From an uncultured Verrucomicrobiota bacterium (GTDB taxonomy: Bacteria; Verrucomicrobiota; Verrucomicrobiia; Opitutales; Opitutaceae), in contig CAIRBK010000042.1 in the NCBI GenBank assembly GCA_903876795.1, positions 1 through 63,099 of the forward strand: 63,099 nucleotides of DNA, in the 5' to 3' direction. Positions 8,223-16,481 of the stretch are shown here, in pieces (the stretch's first letter is position 1; every line of letters begins with the position of its first letter). Both the position numbers and the translations under genes were made by a program. The notes under the pieces are model-generated. The model saw nothing but the letters and a program-made list of their open reading frames with translations, was not told the origin of the DNA and did no database searches.

Positions 8223-9077
8223 ATGAATTACCAAGACTCTGACAACGGCTGGCTGCTGCGGGTGCGCAATCTCACGAAGATTTACGGCGATCCAATCTCC
8301 AATTCGATCCAATACACCGGTCCGGCCCACGGAACCAACATCTGTCCCGAGACCGACGCCATCGTCGCGTGCGCCGAGATCAACTTCGACCTGTATCCCG
8401 GCGAGGTTCTTGGTGTGGTCGGCGAATCGGGCTCAGGCAAGAGCACCCTTGTACAACTGCTTTACTTCGACCAAATGGCCACCGGAGGCGAAGTACATTT
8501 CAAGGCAATTGATGAGGGCAAAACCAATATAGTAACCCTCTCCAACCAACGTAAACGTCAGGCCCGTTCCAGCCTCATGGGCATGGTTTATCAAAACCCG
8601 CGTGACGGCCTGAACTTCAACTTCTCCGCCGGCGGCAATATCGCCGAAAAACTGCTCATGGCGGGTAATTTCCACGTGGGCCGCATCCGGGAGAGAGCCA
8701 GCTTCCTGCTCGAAAAAACGGAGGTTCCGGTCAAGCGCATGGACAATACACCGGCCACGTTCTCCGGCGGCATGCAACAGCGGGTACAAATCTCCAAGGC
8801 CATAGCCAACAACCCTCCTTTGCTCTTTCTGGACGAAGTCACCAGCGGCCTGGATGTTTCCGTACAAGCAAAAGTGCTCGATCTGATCCGGCACCTCCAA
8901 CGTGAACTCGGGGTGTCCATGATCGTGGTATCCCACGATCTCGCGGTCATCCGCATGCTGACCGATCGCACGCTGGTCATGAAAAACGGCCGTATCGTCG
9001 AGTCCGGCCTCACCGACCAGATCCTGCAAGACCCGCAGCATCCCTACACCCAGCTGCTTGTCAGCAGCCTGCTTTGA
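8223..9077 (+). CDS. phnK: C-P lyase accessory ABC protein PhnK
   Basis: A 284-residue ABC-type ATPase, longer than E. coli PhnK (252). The difference is mostly an insertion of about 25 residues (about 24-50, including TGPAHGTNICPETDAIVACA) before the GEVLGVVGESGSGKST Walker A region. The signature FSGGMQQRVQISKA and the C-terminal ESGLTDQILQDPQHPYTQLL are characteristic of PhnK. Walker B reads LFLDEVTSGLDVSVQ, with Val in place of the usual Pro but the catalytic Glu kept. In E. coli PhnK docks on PhnJ in the core complex and is not a transporter ATPase. Confidence 0.92.
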   Translation: MNYQDSDNGWLLRVRNLTKIYGDPISNSIQYTGPAHGTNICPETDAIVACAEINFDLYPGEVLGVVGESGSGKSTLVQLLYFDQMATGGEVHFKAIDEGKTNIVTLSNQRKRQARSSLMGMVYQNPRDGLNFNFSAGGNIAEKLLMAGNFHVGRIRERASFLLEKTEVPVKRMDNTPATFSGGMQQRVQISKAIANNPPLLFLDEVTSGLDVSVQAKVLDLIRHLQRELGVSMIVVSHDLAVIRMLTDRTLVMKNGRIVESGLTDQILQDPQHPYTQLLVSSLL

Positions 9078-9100
9078 TAAACCGCCGATCCACTCTCACC

Positions 9101-9814
9101 ATGCCCACGCTCCTCAAGGTTCAGAACGTATCGAAGCACTTTCAGCTTCATATCCAAAATAATAAACACATCCCCGCGTTGCACGATGTGTCTTTCGAAA
9201 TGGACCAGGGCGATATTCTCGGTCTCACAGGCAAGTCCGGCTCGGGCAAGAGTTCGCTGATGAAGTGTATCTACCGCACCTACCTGGTGAATTCCGGCAC
9301 CATCCAGCTTCATACTGATTCGGGGGCCGTTGTTGATCTGGCCACCGCCAACGAGCACGAAGTCCTGAAAATTCGTAAAACCGAAATGTTTTACTGCTCG
9401 CAGTTTCTCAGCGTGATCCCTCGCGTGCCGGCGGTGGATGTCGTGGCCGAGTCCCTCACTCGCAAAGGACACGACCACGCCGAGGCCCGCGCTCGCGCCC
9501 GCGACCTGCTCGACCAACTGGGGCTGCCGCAGGAACTCTGGGACGCCTTCCCCGCCACCTTCTCCGGCGGTGAACAACAACGGGTCAATGTCGCCCGGGC
9601 CATCATCGCCGCGCCCCGTTTCTTGCTCATCGACGAGCCCACCGCCTCGCTCGATGCCAAAACCAAGGACGTGGTCATCGACCTCGTGCTCGCCTTGAAG
9701 GCCAGGGGCACCTCCGTGGTTTTGATCACCCACGACCAGCACACCCTGGAACGCATGTCCAGCCGCCGGCTGCACTTGGAGTTCGGCCGCGTGCGTGAGC
9801 TGGCCACCGCTTAA
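9101..9814 (+). CDS. phnL: C-P lyase accessory ABC protein PhnL
   Basis: About 237 residues, a soluble ABC ATPase of the PhnL type. Walker A is GKSGSGKSS, the signature FSGGEQQRVNVARA, and Walker B LLIDEPTASLD. The FYCSQFLSVIPRVPAVDVV segment is typical of PhnL. The ATG at 9101 is preferred over an in-frame start at 9074 that would reach into phnK. PhnL is required for phosphonate transfer to ATP and associates with the PhnK-bound core. It lies 23 bases after phnK and 22 bases before the first phnD. Confidence 0.92.
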   Translation: MPTLLKVQNVSKHFQLHIQNNKHIPALHDVSFEMDQGDILGLTGKSGSGKSSLMKCIYRTYLVNSGTIQLHTDSGAVVDLATANEHEVLKIRKTEMFYCSQFLSVIPRVPAVDVVAESLTRKGHDHAEARARARDLLDQLGLPQELWDAFPATFSGGEQQRVNVARAIIAAPRFLLIDEPTASLDAKTKDVVIDLVLALKARGTSVVLITHDQHTLERMSSRRLHLEFGRVRELATA

Positions 9815-9836
9815 GACCGCGCAGCCCGCACCTTTG

Positions 9837-10796
9837 ATGTTTGTACTGACGATGACCCCCAGGCCTCAGCTGGTTGTGCGCGCCTTGATCATACTCGCGT
9901 TGTCGTGTTTTGCGCTCCTGGGCTTGCCCGGTTGCAAAAAACAGTCGCAGTCCGGTGCGTCCGATGCGCGTCCCTCGATCCTCAGAATAGGCTGGGTCCC
10001 CAACGAGGAGGACGTGGAGAGAAGGGCGCGTTGGGAAGGGCTGCGCGCTTACTTGGAAAGACGCCTGGGCATGCCCGTGGAACTTCTCCAGACGGGCCAA
10101 TATTCGGCCGCCATCGAAGCGATGCGCGCCGAAAAACTGGACGTCTGCGGTCTCGCTCCCTTCGCGTACTTGATCGCGAGCGAGAAGGGCGCCGCCGAGC
10201 CGCTGGTCGCTCCTGGGTTCTCCGATGGTCAACCCAACCGTTACCGCTCCGGGTTCATCGTTCCCAAGGAAAGCCCGATTCGCACCATGGAGGACGTGAA
10301 AGCCCGCGCCCGCGAACTCACCTTGGCGTGGGCCGATCCGGCATCTGCCTCCGGTCACCTGGTGCCTCGCGCTTTTCTGGAGTCCATCGGCATGAACCCG
10401 GAGAAGGACTTCAAACAGGTGATTTTCTCCATGAACCACACCGGCTCCATCATGACGGTCAAAGCCGGCAAAGTGGATATCGCCGCCATCACCACGACTT
10501 CCCTGCGCAACATGATCGAGAAAAAGCGCATTGCCGACGGCGACGTCCGCGTGATCTGGGAATCCGAGCCCATCATGGCTTCGATCATCGCAATGCGCCG
10601 AGACCTTTCTCCCGCCTTCAAGGACGAGCTGCGTGCCGCCTACCTCGCCTTCGCCACCGAAGATCCCTCCGGCTGGAGCGCGCTTGCCCCCATTTATCTC
10701 TCACCCGGAGTGGTCTGGGTCGCCGCGCAAGATTCGGATTTCGAGTCGCTGCGTAAACTAGCTCGCGGCGTGAAGCAGTTGCACCTGCTCAACTAG
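9837..10796 (+). CDS. phnD: Phosphonate-type ABC binding lipoprotein, copy 1
   Basis: About 319 residues. The N-terminus is a lipoprotein signal with lipobox LPGC (Cys33 from the ATG at 9837; an ATG at 9852 is an alternative start). The mature part is a PhnD/PtxB-type periplasmic binding domain, with the strand LRIGWVPNEEDVERRA, the core EAMRAEKLDVCGLAPFAYL and the hinge-region block DPASASGHLVPRAFLESIG. It is the first of three tandem paralogues that share close wording with copy 2, which points to local duplication. Family members bind phosphonates, phosphite, hypophosphite or phosphate esters; the ligand here is not readable. Confidence 0.9.
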   Translation: MFVLTMTPRPQLVVRALIILALSCFALLGLPGCKKQSQSGASDARPSILRIGWVPNEEDVERRARWEGLRAYLERRLGMPVELLQTGQYSAAIEAMRAEKLDVCGLAPFAYLIASEKGAAEPLVAPGFSDGQPNRYRSGFIVPKESPIRTMEDVKARARELTLAWADPASASGHLVPRAFLESIGMNPEKDFKQVIFSMNHTGSIMTVKAGKVDIAAITTTSLRNMIEKKRIADGDVRVIWESEPIMASIIAMRRDLSPAFKDELRAAYLAFATEDPSGWSALAPIYLSPGVVWVAAQDSDFESLRKLARGVKQLHLLN

Positions 10797-10832
10797 GGCC
10801 CGCGCACGTTCCGGTTGTCATTTCCCACTGCC

Positions 10833-11768
10833 ATGACCGCCGCGAAGCCCTTCTTCCTTTTGTTCGTATTTGTGGCGCTGATGTCGCTTGCCGGCTGCGG
10901 AAAACCGTCCGAATCCGCCCAGTCGCCAGCTGCGCCTCGCCCGAAAACTTTGCGCATCGGCTGGGTTCCCAACGATGAAGACGTGGAACGCCGGGTACGT
11001 TTTACTTCCCTCACGAATTACCTCTCCCAACGCCTGAACATAAAGGTCGAGCTCGTCGAAACCGGCACCTACAGCACGGCCATCGAAGCCATGCGCGCAG
11101 GCAAGCTCGACGTCTGCACGCTCGGTCCTTTCGCCTACCTGATCGCGCACGAAAAAATCGGGGCCCAAGCCTTGATCGCTCCCGGCACCCCCGCCGGTGC
11201 GGTCAACACCTACCGATCGATCTTTGTGGTGCCCAAGGACAGCCCTCTCCGCTCCATGGACGACGTGAAGGCCCGCTCCCGCAGCCTCACCCTCGCCTGG
11301 GTGGATCCGGCCTCTGCCTCCGGCCATCTGGTGCCGCGCGCCTATCTCGAATCCATCGGCATAAACCCCGAAACCGATTTTAAGAACACCCTTTTCACCC
11401 TCAGCCATCTGGCCTCCGCGATGACAACCAAGGCCGGCAAAGTTGACCTGGCCGTCATCACCGAAAACACCCGCCGCGACCTCATCGCCAAGGGTCGCCT
11501 GGCCGAGGAGGATCTGCGTGTCCTTTGGACCTCCGCGCCCATCGCCACCAGCGTCACTGCGGTCCGAGGCGATTTATCCGATGCGTTTAGGGAAGAGCTC
11601 CGTGCCGCCTACCTCAGCTTTCGCACCGAAGCGCCCGAGTCATGGAAGGCCTTTGCCCGTTTGTTTCCCGATCCTACGACAATCTGGGTAGCGGCCCGGG
11701 ACAGCGACTACGACGAACTGCGCGCCCTGGCTCGCGGCGTGAAAAACATGGATCTCCTCGCCAAATGA
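10833..11768 (+). CDS. phnD: Phosphonate-type ABC binding lipoprotein, copy 2
   Basis: About 311 residues starting at the ATG at 10833 (an in-frame TTG at 10815 is less likely). Lipobox LAGC, Cys22. The mature sequence closely follows copy 1 (RIGWVPNDEDVERRVRF, EAMRAGKLDVCTLGPFAYL, DPASASGHLVPRAYLESIG), so these two are the most recent duplicates. Its stop codon overlaps the start of copy 3 by four bases (ATGA), which suggests coupled translation. The binding specificity is unknown; differences in the pocket strands could broaden the ligand range of the shared permease. Confidence 0.9.
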   Translation: MTAAKPFFLLFVFVALMSLAGCGKPSESAQSPAAPRPKTLRIGWVPNDEDVERRVRFTSLTNYLSQRLNIKVELVETGTYSTAIEAMRAGKLDVCTLGPFAYLIAHEKIGAQALIAPGTPAGAVNTYRSIFVVPKDSPLRSMDDVKARSRSLTLAWVDPASASGHLVPRAYLESIGINPETDFKNTLFTLSHLASAMTTKAGKVDLAVITENTRRDLIAKGRLAEEDLRVLWTSAPIATSVTAVRGDLSDAFREELRAAYLSFRTEAPESWKAFARLFPDPTTIWVAARDSDYDELRALARGVKNMDLLAK

Positions 11769-12688
11769 AGGTACGCCCCGTCCCGCTGTCTCTTCTCGCC
11801 GGCTTACTGTGCATGGGTGTCCTGGCCCTCGTCGGATGCTCGCCGGCCGCCTCCGAAGCTCCGGCCCCCTTCCGCATCGTGTTCGTGCCTCAAACCGGGA
11901 TGGAGGAACAAAGCGTCGCCGCCTACCGCGCGCTGCAAACCTACCTGGCCCCCCGCCTGGGCCGCCCGGTGGAAATCACCCAGGTCGTCAACGCCAACGC
12001 CGCCATGGAGGGCCTGCGAGCGGGCAAGCTCGACATGAGCAACTTCTCCCCGTGGCCCTATCTGATCGCAGCCGATAAAATCGGGGTTCGGGCCATTCTC
12101 TACACCCACGATCCCGAACAAAAACCGGTCTCGTACTGCGGCGTGTTGGTCACCCCCGCCAACTCGCCTCTGGCCGCGCCGGAGCAGTTGCGCAGCCAGG
12201 CGAAAAATCTGGTTTTCGCCTTTGAAGAACCCGTCTCCACCTCGGGCCATTTTGTGCCGCGCGTTTTTCTCCACTCGCTGGGGATAAAGCCCGAAACCGA
12301 TTTCAAACAGGTCGTCTACGGAATGGACGGCATCGCCAATCTGCTCGCCGCGAAATCCGGCCGGGTGGATGTCGCCGCACTAAGCGACACTTCGCTCGAT
12401 CGTGCCGTTGCCCAGGGCCGCGTCCGTGCCGAGGAGTTTAACGTTCTTTGGCGCTCCGCCCCTTTGCTGAGCACTCTGGTGGCCGTGCGCACCGCGTTGC
12501 CCGCAGATCTGCAAAATCGCGTCGCCGCTCTTCTACAGGCCATGCCCGTAGAAGCCCCGGAATTGTGGGCGATTTTTCGGAAGAATTTTTCAAACCCCGT
12601 GAGCGGTTTTTCCCCCGTGCAGCCCGACACGCTCGACTACTTTCGCGAGGCCATCCGCACCGTTCCCGGCCTGGCCGATCCGTCTTGA
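11765..12688 (+). CDS. phnD: Phosphonate-type ABC binding lipoprotein, copy 3
   Basis: About 307 residues from the ATG at 11765, inside the stop codon of copy 2. Lipobox LVGC, Cys25. It is more diverged than copies 1 and 2: the first strand reads RIVFVPQTGMEEQSVAAY and the core EGLRAGKLDMSNFSPWPYL, while the hinge-region block EPVSTSGHFVPRVFLHSLG is kept. The Glu/Asp-rich ligand segment after the first strand is changed, which would fit a different ligand. It is followed by phnC after 30 bases. Confidence 0.88.
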   Translation: MKVRPVPLSLLAGLLCMGVLALVGCSPAASEAPAPFRIVFVPQTGMEEQSVAAYRALQTYLAPRLGRPVEITQVVNANAAMEGLRAGKLDMSNFSPWPYLIAADKIGVRAILYTHDPEQKPVSYCGVLVTPANSPLAAPEQLRSQAKNLVFAFEEPVSTSGHFVPRVFLHSLGIKPETDFKQVVYGMDGIANLLAAKSGRVDVAALSDTSLDRAVAQGRVRAEEFNVLWRSAPLLSTLVAVRTALPADLQNRVAALLQAMPVEAPELWAIFRKNFSNPVSGFSPVQPDTLDYFREAIRTVPGLADPS

Positions 12689-12718
12689 ATTTTCACCCGA
12701 CCTCAACCTTTCACCGCC

Positions 12719-13558
12719 ATGCTTCACGTCGAAAATCTCACCAAAAAACTCCCCGATGGTCGCCTCCTTCTCGACCGTGTAAGCCTCAAGGTTTCGCGCG
12801 GTGAATTCGTCGGCATCCTCGGCGCCAGCGGCGCGGGTAAATCGCTCACCCTGCGCTGCATCCTCGGGCTCACCAAAGCCGACAGTGGCACCGCCACCTT
12901 GCACACCGAAGCCTGCGGCGGAAAATCCTATGACCTGCTCACCTGCAAGGGCCGCGAACAGCGCAACTGCCGCCGCCGCATGGGCGTGATTTTCCAGGGG
13001 TTCAACCTGGTCAAACGGCTGCGCGTGCTCGACAACGTCATGATCGGGCGCCTGGCCCGCATCCACCCGTTGCGTTCCTGGCTCTACGGTTTCACCGACG
13101 CCGAGGCCGCCGAGGCGCTGGAAGCCCTGCGTCGGGTAAAAATGGATATGCACGCCGACCGCATCACCGGCTCGCTCTCCGGCGGCGAGATGCAACGCGT
13201 GGCCATCGCCCGCGCGATTTTTCAAAAACCCGCGATCTACCTGGCCGACGAGCCCATCGCGGCCCTCGACCCCAGCAACTCGCTCGGGATCATGAAACTG
13301 CTGGCGCCGCTGGCGCAGGAAACGCCGGTCGTCGGCGTCTTTCACCAGCCGGAAATGACGGCTCGTTTTTGCACCCGCGTAGTGGCGATCAAGGCTGGTC
13401 GCGTGGTCTACGACGGTGACCCGCGTCTTTCCCATAATCAGCTCCAGGACATCTACGGCGACGAGTTGATGCAGGTCCTGCGCCCCGCGCCCACAACGCC
13501 CGAACCGGCGATTGCCGAATCCTCACGGAGCCTGCCCGTCTTGGCCAACTTCGCCTGA
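12719..13558 (+). CDS. phnC: Phosphonate ABC transporter ATPase PhnC
   Basis: A 279-residue import ATPase of the PhnC family. Walker [10 protein letters not shown], the PhnC-type block GVIFQGFNLVKRLRVLDNVMIGRL, signature LSGGEMQRVAIARA, Walker B IYLADEPIAALDP, and a switch-region His in VVGVFHQPEMT. It has a C-terminal tail of about 30 residues rich in Pro, Ala and Ser beyond the usual domain end. It would energise the two permeases that follow. Only one ATPase gene serves three binding proteins in this operon. Confidence 0.92.
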   Translation: MLHVENLTKKLPDGRLLLDRVSLKVSRGEFVGILGASGAGKSLTLRCILGLTKADSGTATLHTEACGGKSYDLLTCKGREQRNCRRRMGVIFQGFNLVKRLRVLDNVMIGRLARIHPLRSWLYGFTDAEAAEALEALRRVKMDMHADRITGSLSGGEMQRVAIARAIFQKPAIYLADEPIAALDPSNSLGIMKLLAPLAQETPVVGVFHQPEMTARFCTRVVAIKAGRVVYDGDPRLSHNQLQDIYGDELMQVLRPAPTTPEPAIAESSRSLPVLANFA

Positions 13559-13586
13559 TTTTCCGCCGCAAGCGTTCTTACCCGTC

Positions 13587-14435
13587 GTGTCCGTCCCTTC
13601 GCCTTCACCGAGCCCTCAGCCGGTCGCCCCAGCGGCACCGCCCCAACGCCCTACCGTCGTTCCGCGCCGCCTGCGCCGCCCGTTGCTCATCGCCGCGGTG
13701 CTGGTGCCGCTCGTGATCGTTTCGGCCTGGCTGTGTCAGGTGAGATTTTCCGGCCTGTGGCATGACCTCGGGAAGGGCCTCGAAGTCATACGGTTCTTTT
13801 TTCCGCCGGACTGGAGTTCCCTGCGGGAAATGGCCGGTCCGGCCTTGGTCACCGTGTTGCTGGCCGCGTTGGCCACTCCGCTCGGCGTATTGTTGTCCCT
13901 CGGTTTCGGACTCGCCGGCGCGCGCAACATCGCCCCGCCTTGGCTGCGCACGACCGCCCGAGCTCTCATCGGCGTGGAGCGCGCGCTTCCGGAAATCATC
14001 GTGCTCCTTTTGCTGGTCGCGGCGTTGGGCGTGGGTCCGTTTCCGGGCGTGATCGCGCTGGCCATCGGCAGTGTCGGCATGTTGGGCAAGTTATTCGCCG
14101 ACGCGATCGAGGAGATCGACCCCAAGGTCCTCGAATCCGTGTCCTGCGTGGGGGCCACGCGTTGGCAGGTCATCCGCCACGCCGTCCTGCCCGAGGTCAT
14201 GCCGGCGTTTTTGGCCAACTCCATCTTTCGCTTCGAGGTCAACATCCGCGCCTCCGTGCTGCTCGGCGCGGTGGGCGCGGGCGGCATCGGTTTCGAACTC
14301 TCGAAGGCCATGTCGTTACTCGAATATGAACGCGCCATGATGGCCGTGCTCGTCACCTTGCTGCTGGTTTTCGGAGCCGAGCGCGTCTCCGACTGGTTGC
14401 GCGCCAAAGTCATGGACGGAGGTCGCCTCGCATGA
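13587..14435 (+). CDS. phnE: Phosphonate ABC transporter permease PhnE, first
   Basis: About 282 residues from the GTG at 13587; the in-frame start at 13512 would lie inside phnC. A proline-rich cytoplasmic N-terminus (VPSPSPSPQPVAPAAPPQ) precedes five or six membrane helices. The ATPase-coupling EAA loop is visible as ESVSCVGATRWQVIRHAVLP, and the C-terminal GAVGAGGIGFELSKAM is typical of PhnE. Its stop overlaps the start of the second permease (ATGA). The two permeases probably form a heterodimer. Confidence 0.9.
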   Translation: MSVPSPSPSPQPVAPAAPPQRPTVVPRRLRRPLLIAAVLVPLVIVSAWLCQVRFSGLWHDLGKGLEVIRFFFPPDWSSLREMAGPALVTVLLAALATPLGVLLSLGFGLAGARNIAPPWLRTTARALIGVERALPEIIVLLLLVAALGVGPFPGVIALAIGSVGMLGKLFADAIEEIDPKVLESVSCVGATRWQVIRHAVLPEVMPAFLANSIFRFEVNIRASVLLGAVGAGGIGFELSKAMSLLEYERAMMAVLVTLLLVFGAERVSDWLRAKVMDGGRLA

Positions 14436-15274
14436 GCACCCTGACCGCTGCACCTGCTTTGACCCCGGCCGCCTATGTGCCGCCGTCCGCACAGTTTCGC
14501 CGCCGCATGATTTGGCTGGGGTCGTGCGCCCTGTTGATGGTCCTCGGCGGCGTTTATCTGAAGTTCAAGCCGTGGATGCTCTTCACCGATTTCCACCACC
14601 TGGTGCGGCTCGGCGGCGAGATGCTGCCGCCAAACCTGGCGATGCTCTGGCACAAACCCGCGTTGTTCAAAACCATCGGCGAAACGGTCGCCATGTCCTT
14701 CCTCGGCACGCTGCTGGGCGGGGCGGTAGCGTTCGTGCTGGCGTTTTTCGCCTCGCGAAACACCGCGCCGCACCGGTTGCTCCGCGCGTTCACCCGCCTC
14801 GGCTTCGGTCTGGAGCGGGCCACCCCCAATTTTGTCGTCTTGCTGGTTCTGTTCATCGCCTTCGGCTACGGCCCGTTTGCCGCCATGCTCGCCCTCGCCT
14901 TGGGCAGCGTGGGGCTGTTCGGAAAACTCTTCGCCGACGCGATCGAGCAGGCCGACCCCGGCCCGTGCGAATCCGTCGCCAGCGTGGGCGCGACCCGTCT
15001 GCAGGTCATCCGCTACGCCATCATTCCCCAGATTCTGCCCTCCGTGGTGGCCAACAGTTTCTACGCCTTCGACGTCAACCTGCGCGCCGCCATCGCCCTG
15101 GGCGTTTACGGCGGCGGCGGCATCGGCTTCGAGCTGCAGCTGGCGATGAAGGTCCTGCGCTACCCCGACGTGCTGGCGCTCATTCTCTTCATCATCGTGC
15201 TCATCACCGGAATGGAACGCGTATCCGACTTCGTCCGACGCCGGCTGATCCAGAGCTCCGAATCCCTGAAATAA
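14432..15274 (+). CDS. phnE: Phosphonate ABC transporter permease PhnE, second
   Basis: A 280-residue PhnE paralogue with the EAA loop ESVASVGATRLQVIRYAIIP and the C-terminal GVYGGGGIGFELQLAM. It begins four bases before the end of the first permease and is followed by phnM after 11 bases. The tandem pair is common in phosphonate importers with heterodimeric membrane domains. A long reading frame on the same strand runs through this gene in another phase into phnM; that is only an accident of high GC content. Confidence 0.9.
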   Translation: MSTLTAAPALTPAAYVPPSAQFRRRMIWLGSCALLMVLGGVYLKFKPWMLFTDFHHLVRLGGEMLPPNLAMLWHKPALFKTIGETVAMSFLGTLLGGAVAFVLAFFASRNTAPHRLLRAFTRLGFGLERATPNFVVLLVLFIAFGYGPFAAMLALALGSVGLFGKLFADAIEQADPGPCESVASVGATRLQVIRYAIIPQILPSVVANSFYAFDVNLRAAIALGVYGGGGIGFELQLAMKVLRYPDVLALILFIIVLITGMERVSDFVRRRLIQSSESLK

Positions 15275-15285
15275 TTTTTCCCTCC

Positions 15286-16449
15286 ATGAACCGCTCCATC
15301 CTCACCAACGCCCGCATCGTTCTGCCCGATGCCACCATCGCCGGCTCCGTTGTTCTCGAAAACGACCGCATCTCCGAAATACTTCCCGACCGCCATTTCG
15401 CCGAAGGCGTGGATCTCCACGGCCAGTGGCTGATCCCCGGGATTGTCGACCTGCACACCGATTACCTCGAAAAGGAAATCAACCCCCGCCCGAAGACCAA
15501 TTTTCCCCTGCCCATCGCCTTTCACATGATGGACCAGCGTGCCCTCGCCTGCGGCCTCACCACCGTGCTCGGCGGAGTGCGTTTCTCCAACGACCGCGAC
15601 AAGGAATCCACCCTCTGGGGCGGCAACGGCCTGGCTCTCGCCGAGGCTTACGAAGAACTCCGCCGCACCGCGCTGGCCCGCCACTTCCTGCACGTGCGCT
15701 GGGATACCAACTTCGAGCCGGTTGACCACCTGCTCGAAGCCATGGCGAATTTTGAGTGTATCGGGAACATCGTTTACAACGAAAACATCCCCGGCGAACG
15801 CCAGTTCCAGGATCTCGATGAGCTGGCCCGCAAACGCGCCGCGCGTGGGGACAAAACCATCGCCGAGGCCCGCGCCGAACTTGATGAACGCATCCGCATC
15901 GGACGCAGCATCAACAACCGCCCCAAGGTGAAGGCCGCCTTTGCCGGAAAACTCTGCCTCGGCAGCCACGACGACACCACGGTGGAACACGTGATCGAGG
16001 CCCAGGCCATGGGCTGCACCCTCGCCGAAATGCCGACCAGCCTCGTGGCCGCCAAAAAAGCCAAGGAGCTCGGCCTGTCCGTATGCATGGGAGCGCCCAA
16101 CTACCTGCGCGGCGGCTCGCACTGCGGCAACTTGTCTGCCGTGGAAGCTCTGGAGCACGGCCTGGTCGATGCCTTCTGCAGCGACTACCACTTCCCGTCG
16201 CTGCTCGGCACGGTGGTCCTCATGATGTCGCGCGGGCTTTCCGCCGCCAACGCGGTGAAAATGGTCACCTTGAACCCCGCTCGCATCCTCGGCCGTGACG
16301 CCGATTTCGGCAGTATTGAAGTGGGCAAGAAAGCCGACTTGGTCGCATTCCACTTACGCGGAACTTTCCCTTTCGTCTCGGCAACCTGGGTCGATGGCCG
16401 CTTAAAACTCCAGCTTGGCACCGCCCCTGCGGTTCCGGCGCACGTTTGA
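15286..16449 (+). CDS. phnM: PhnM-like amidohydrolase with altered active-site segment
   Basis: A 387-residue amidohydrolase-superfamily protein of the PhnM family, starting at the ATG at 15286. PhnM releases pyrophosphate from ribose-1-phosphonate 5-triphosphate. The first metal motif VDLHTDYLEKEINPRP, the SHDDTT strand, GAPNYLRGGSHCGNLSAVEA and CSDYHFPSLL are present. However, the segment that reads SFMDHTPGQ in canonical PhnM (and in the second copy at 20309) is IVYNENIPGERQF here, so Asp-His-Thr is replaced by Asn-Glu-Asn. It is the last gene of the operon. It may hydrolyse a different intermediate; this is inference. Confidence 0.82.
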   Translation: MNRSILTNARIVLPDATIAGSVVLENDRISEILPDRHFAEGVDLHGQWLIPGIVDLHTDYLEKEINPRPKTNFPLPIAFHMMDQRALACGLTTVLGGVRFSNDRDKESTLWGGNGLALAEAYEELRRTALARHFLHVRWDTNFEPVDHLLEAMANFECIGNIVYNENIPGERQFQDLDELARKRAARGDKTIAEARAELDERIRIGRSINNRPKVKAAFAGKLCLGSHDDTTVEHVIEAQAMGCTLAEMPTSLVAAKKAKELGLSVCMGAPNYLRGGSHCGNLSAVEALEHGLVDAFCSDYHFPSLLGTVVLMMSRGLSAANAVKMVTLNPARILGRDADFGSIEVGKKADLVAFHLRGTFPFVSATWVDGRLKLQLGTAPAVPAHV

Positions 16450-16481
16450 TAATTGACGGGCAACGGCAAACAATACGCTCT

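Noticed and set aside
14512-15285. Long open frame on the plus strand that runs in phase into phnM1
   Set aside because: It lies inside phnE2 in another phase, is rich in Arg, Pro and His, and has no recognisable domain; the PhnM part clearly starts at the ATG at 15286.
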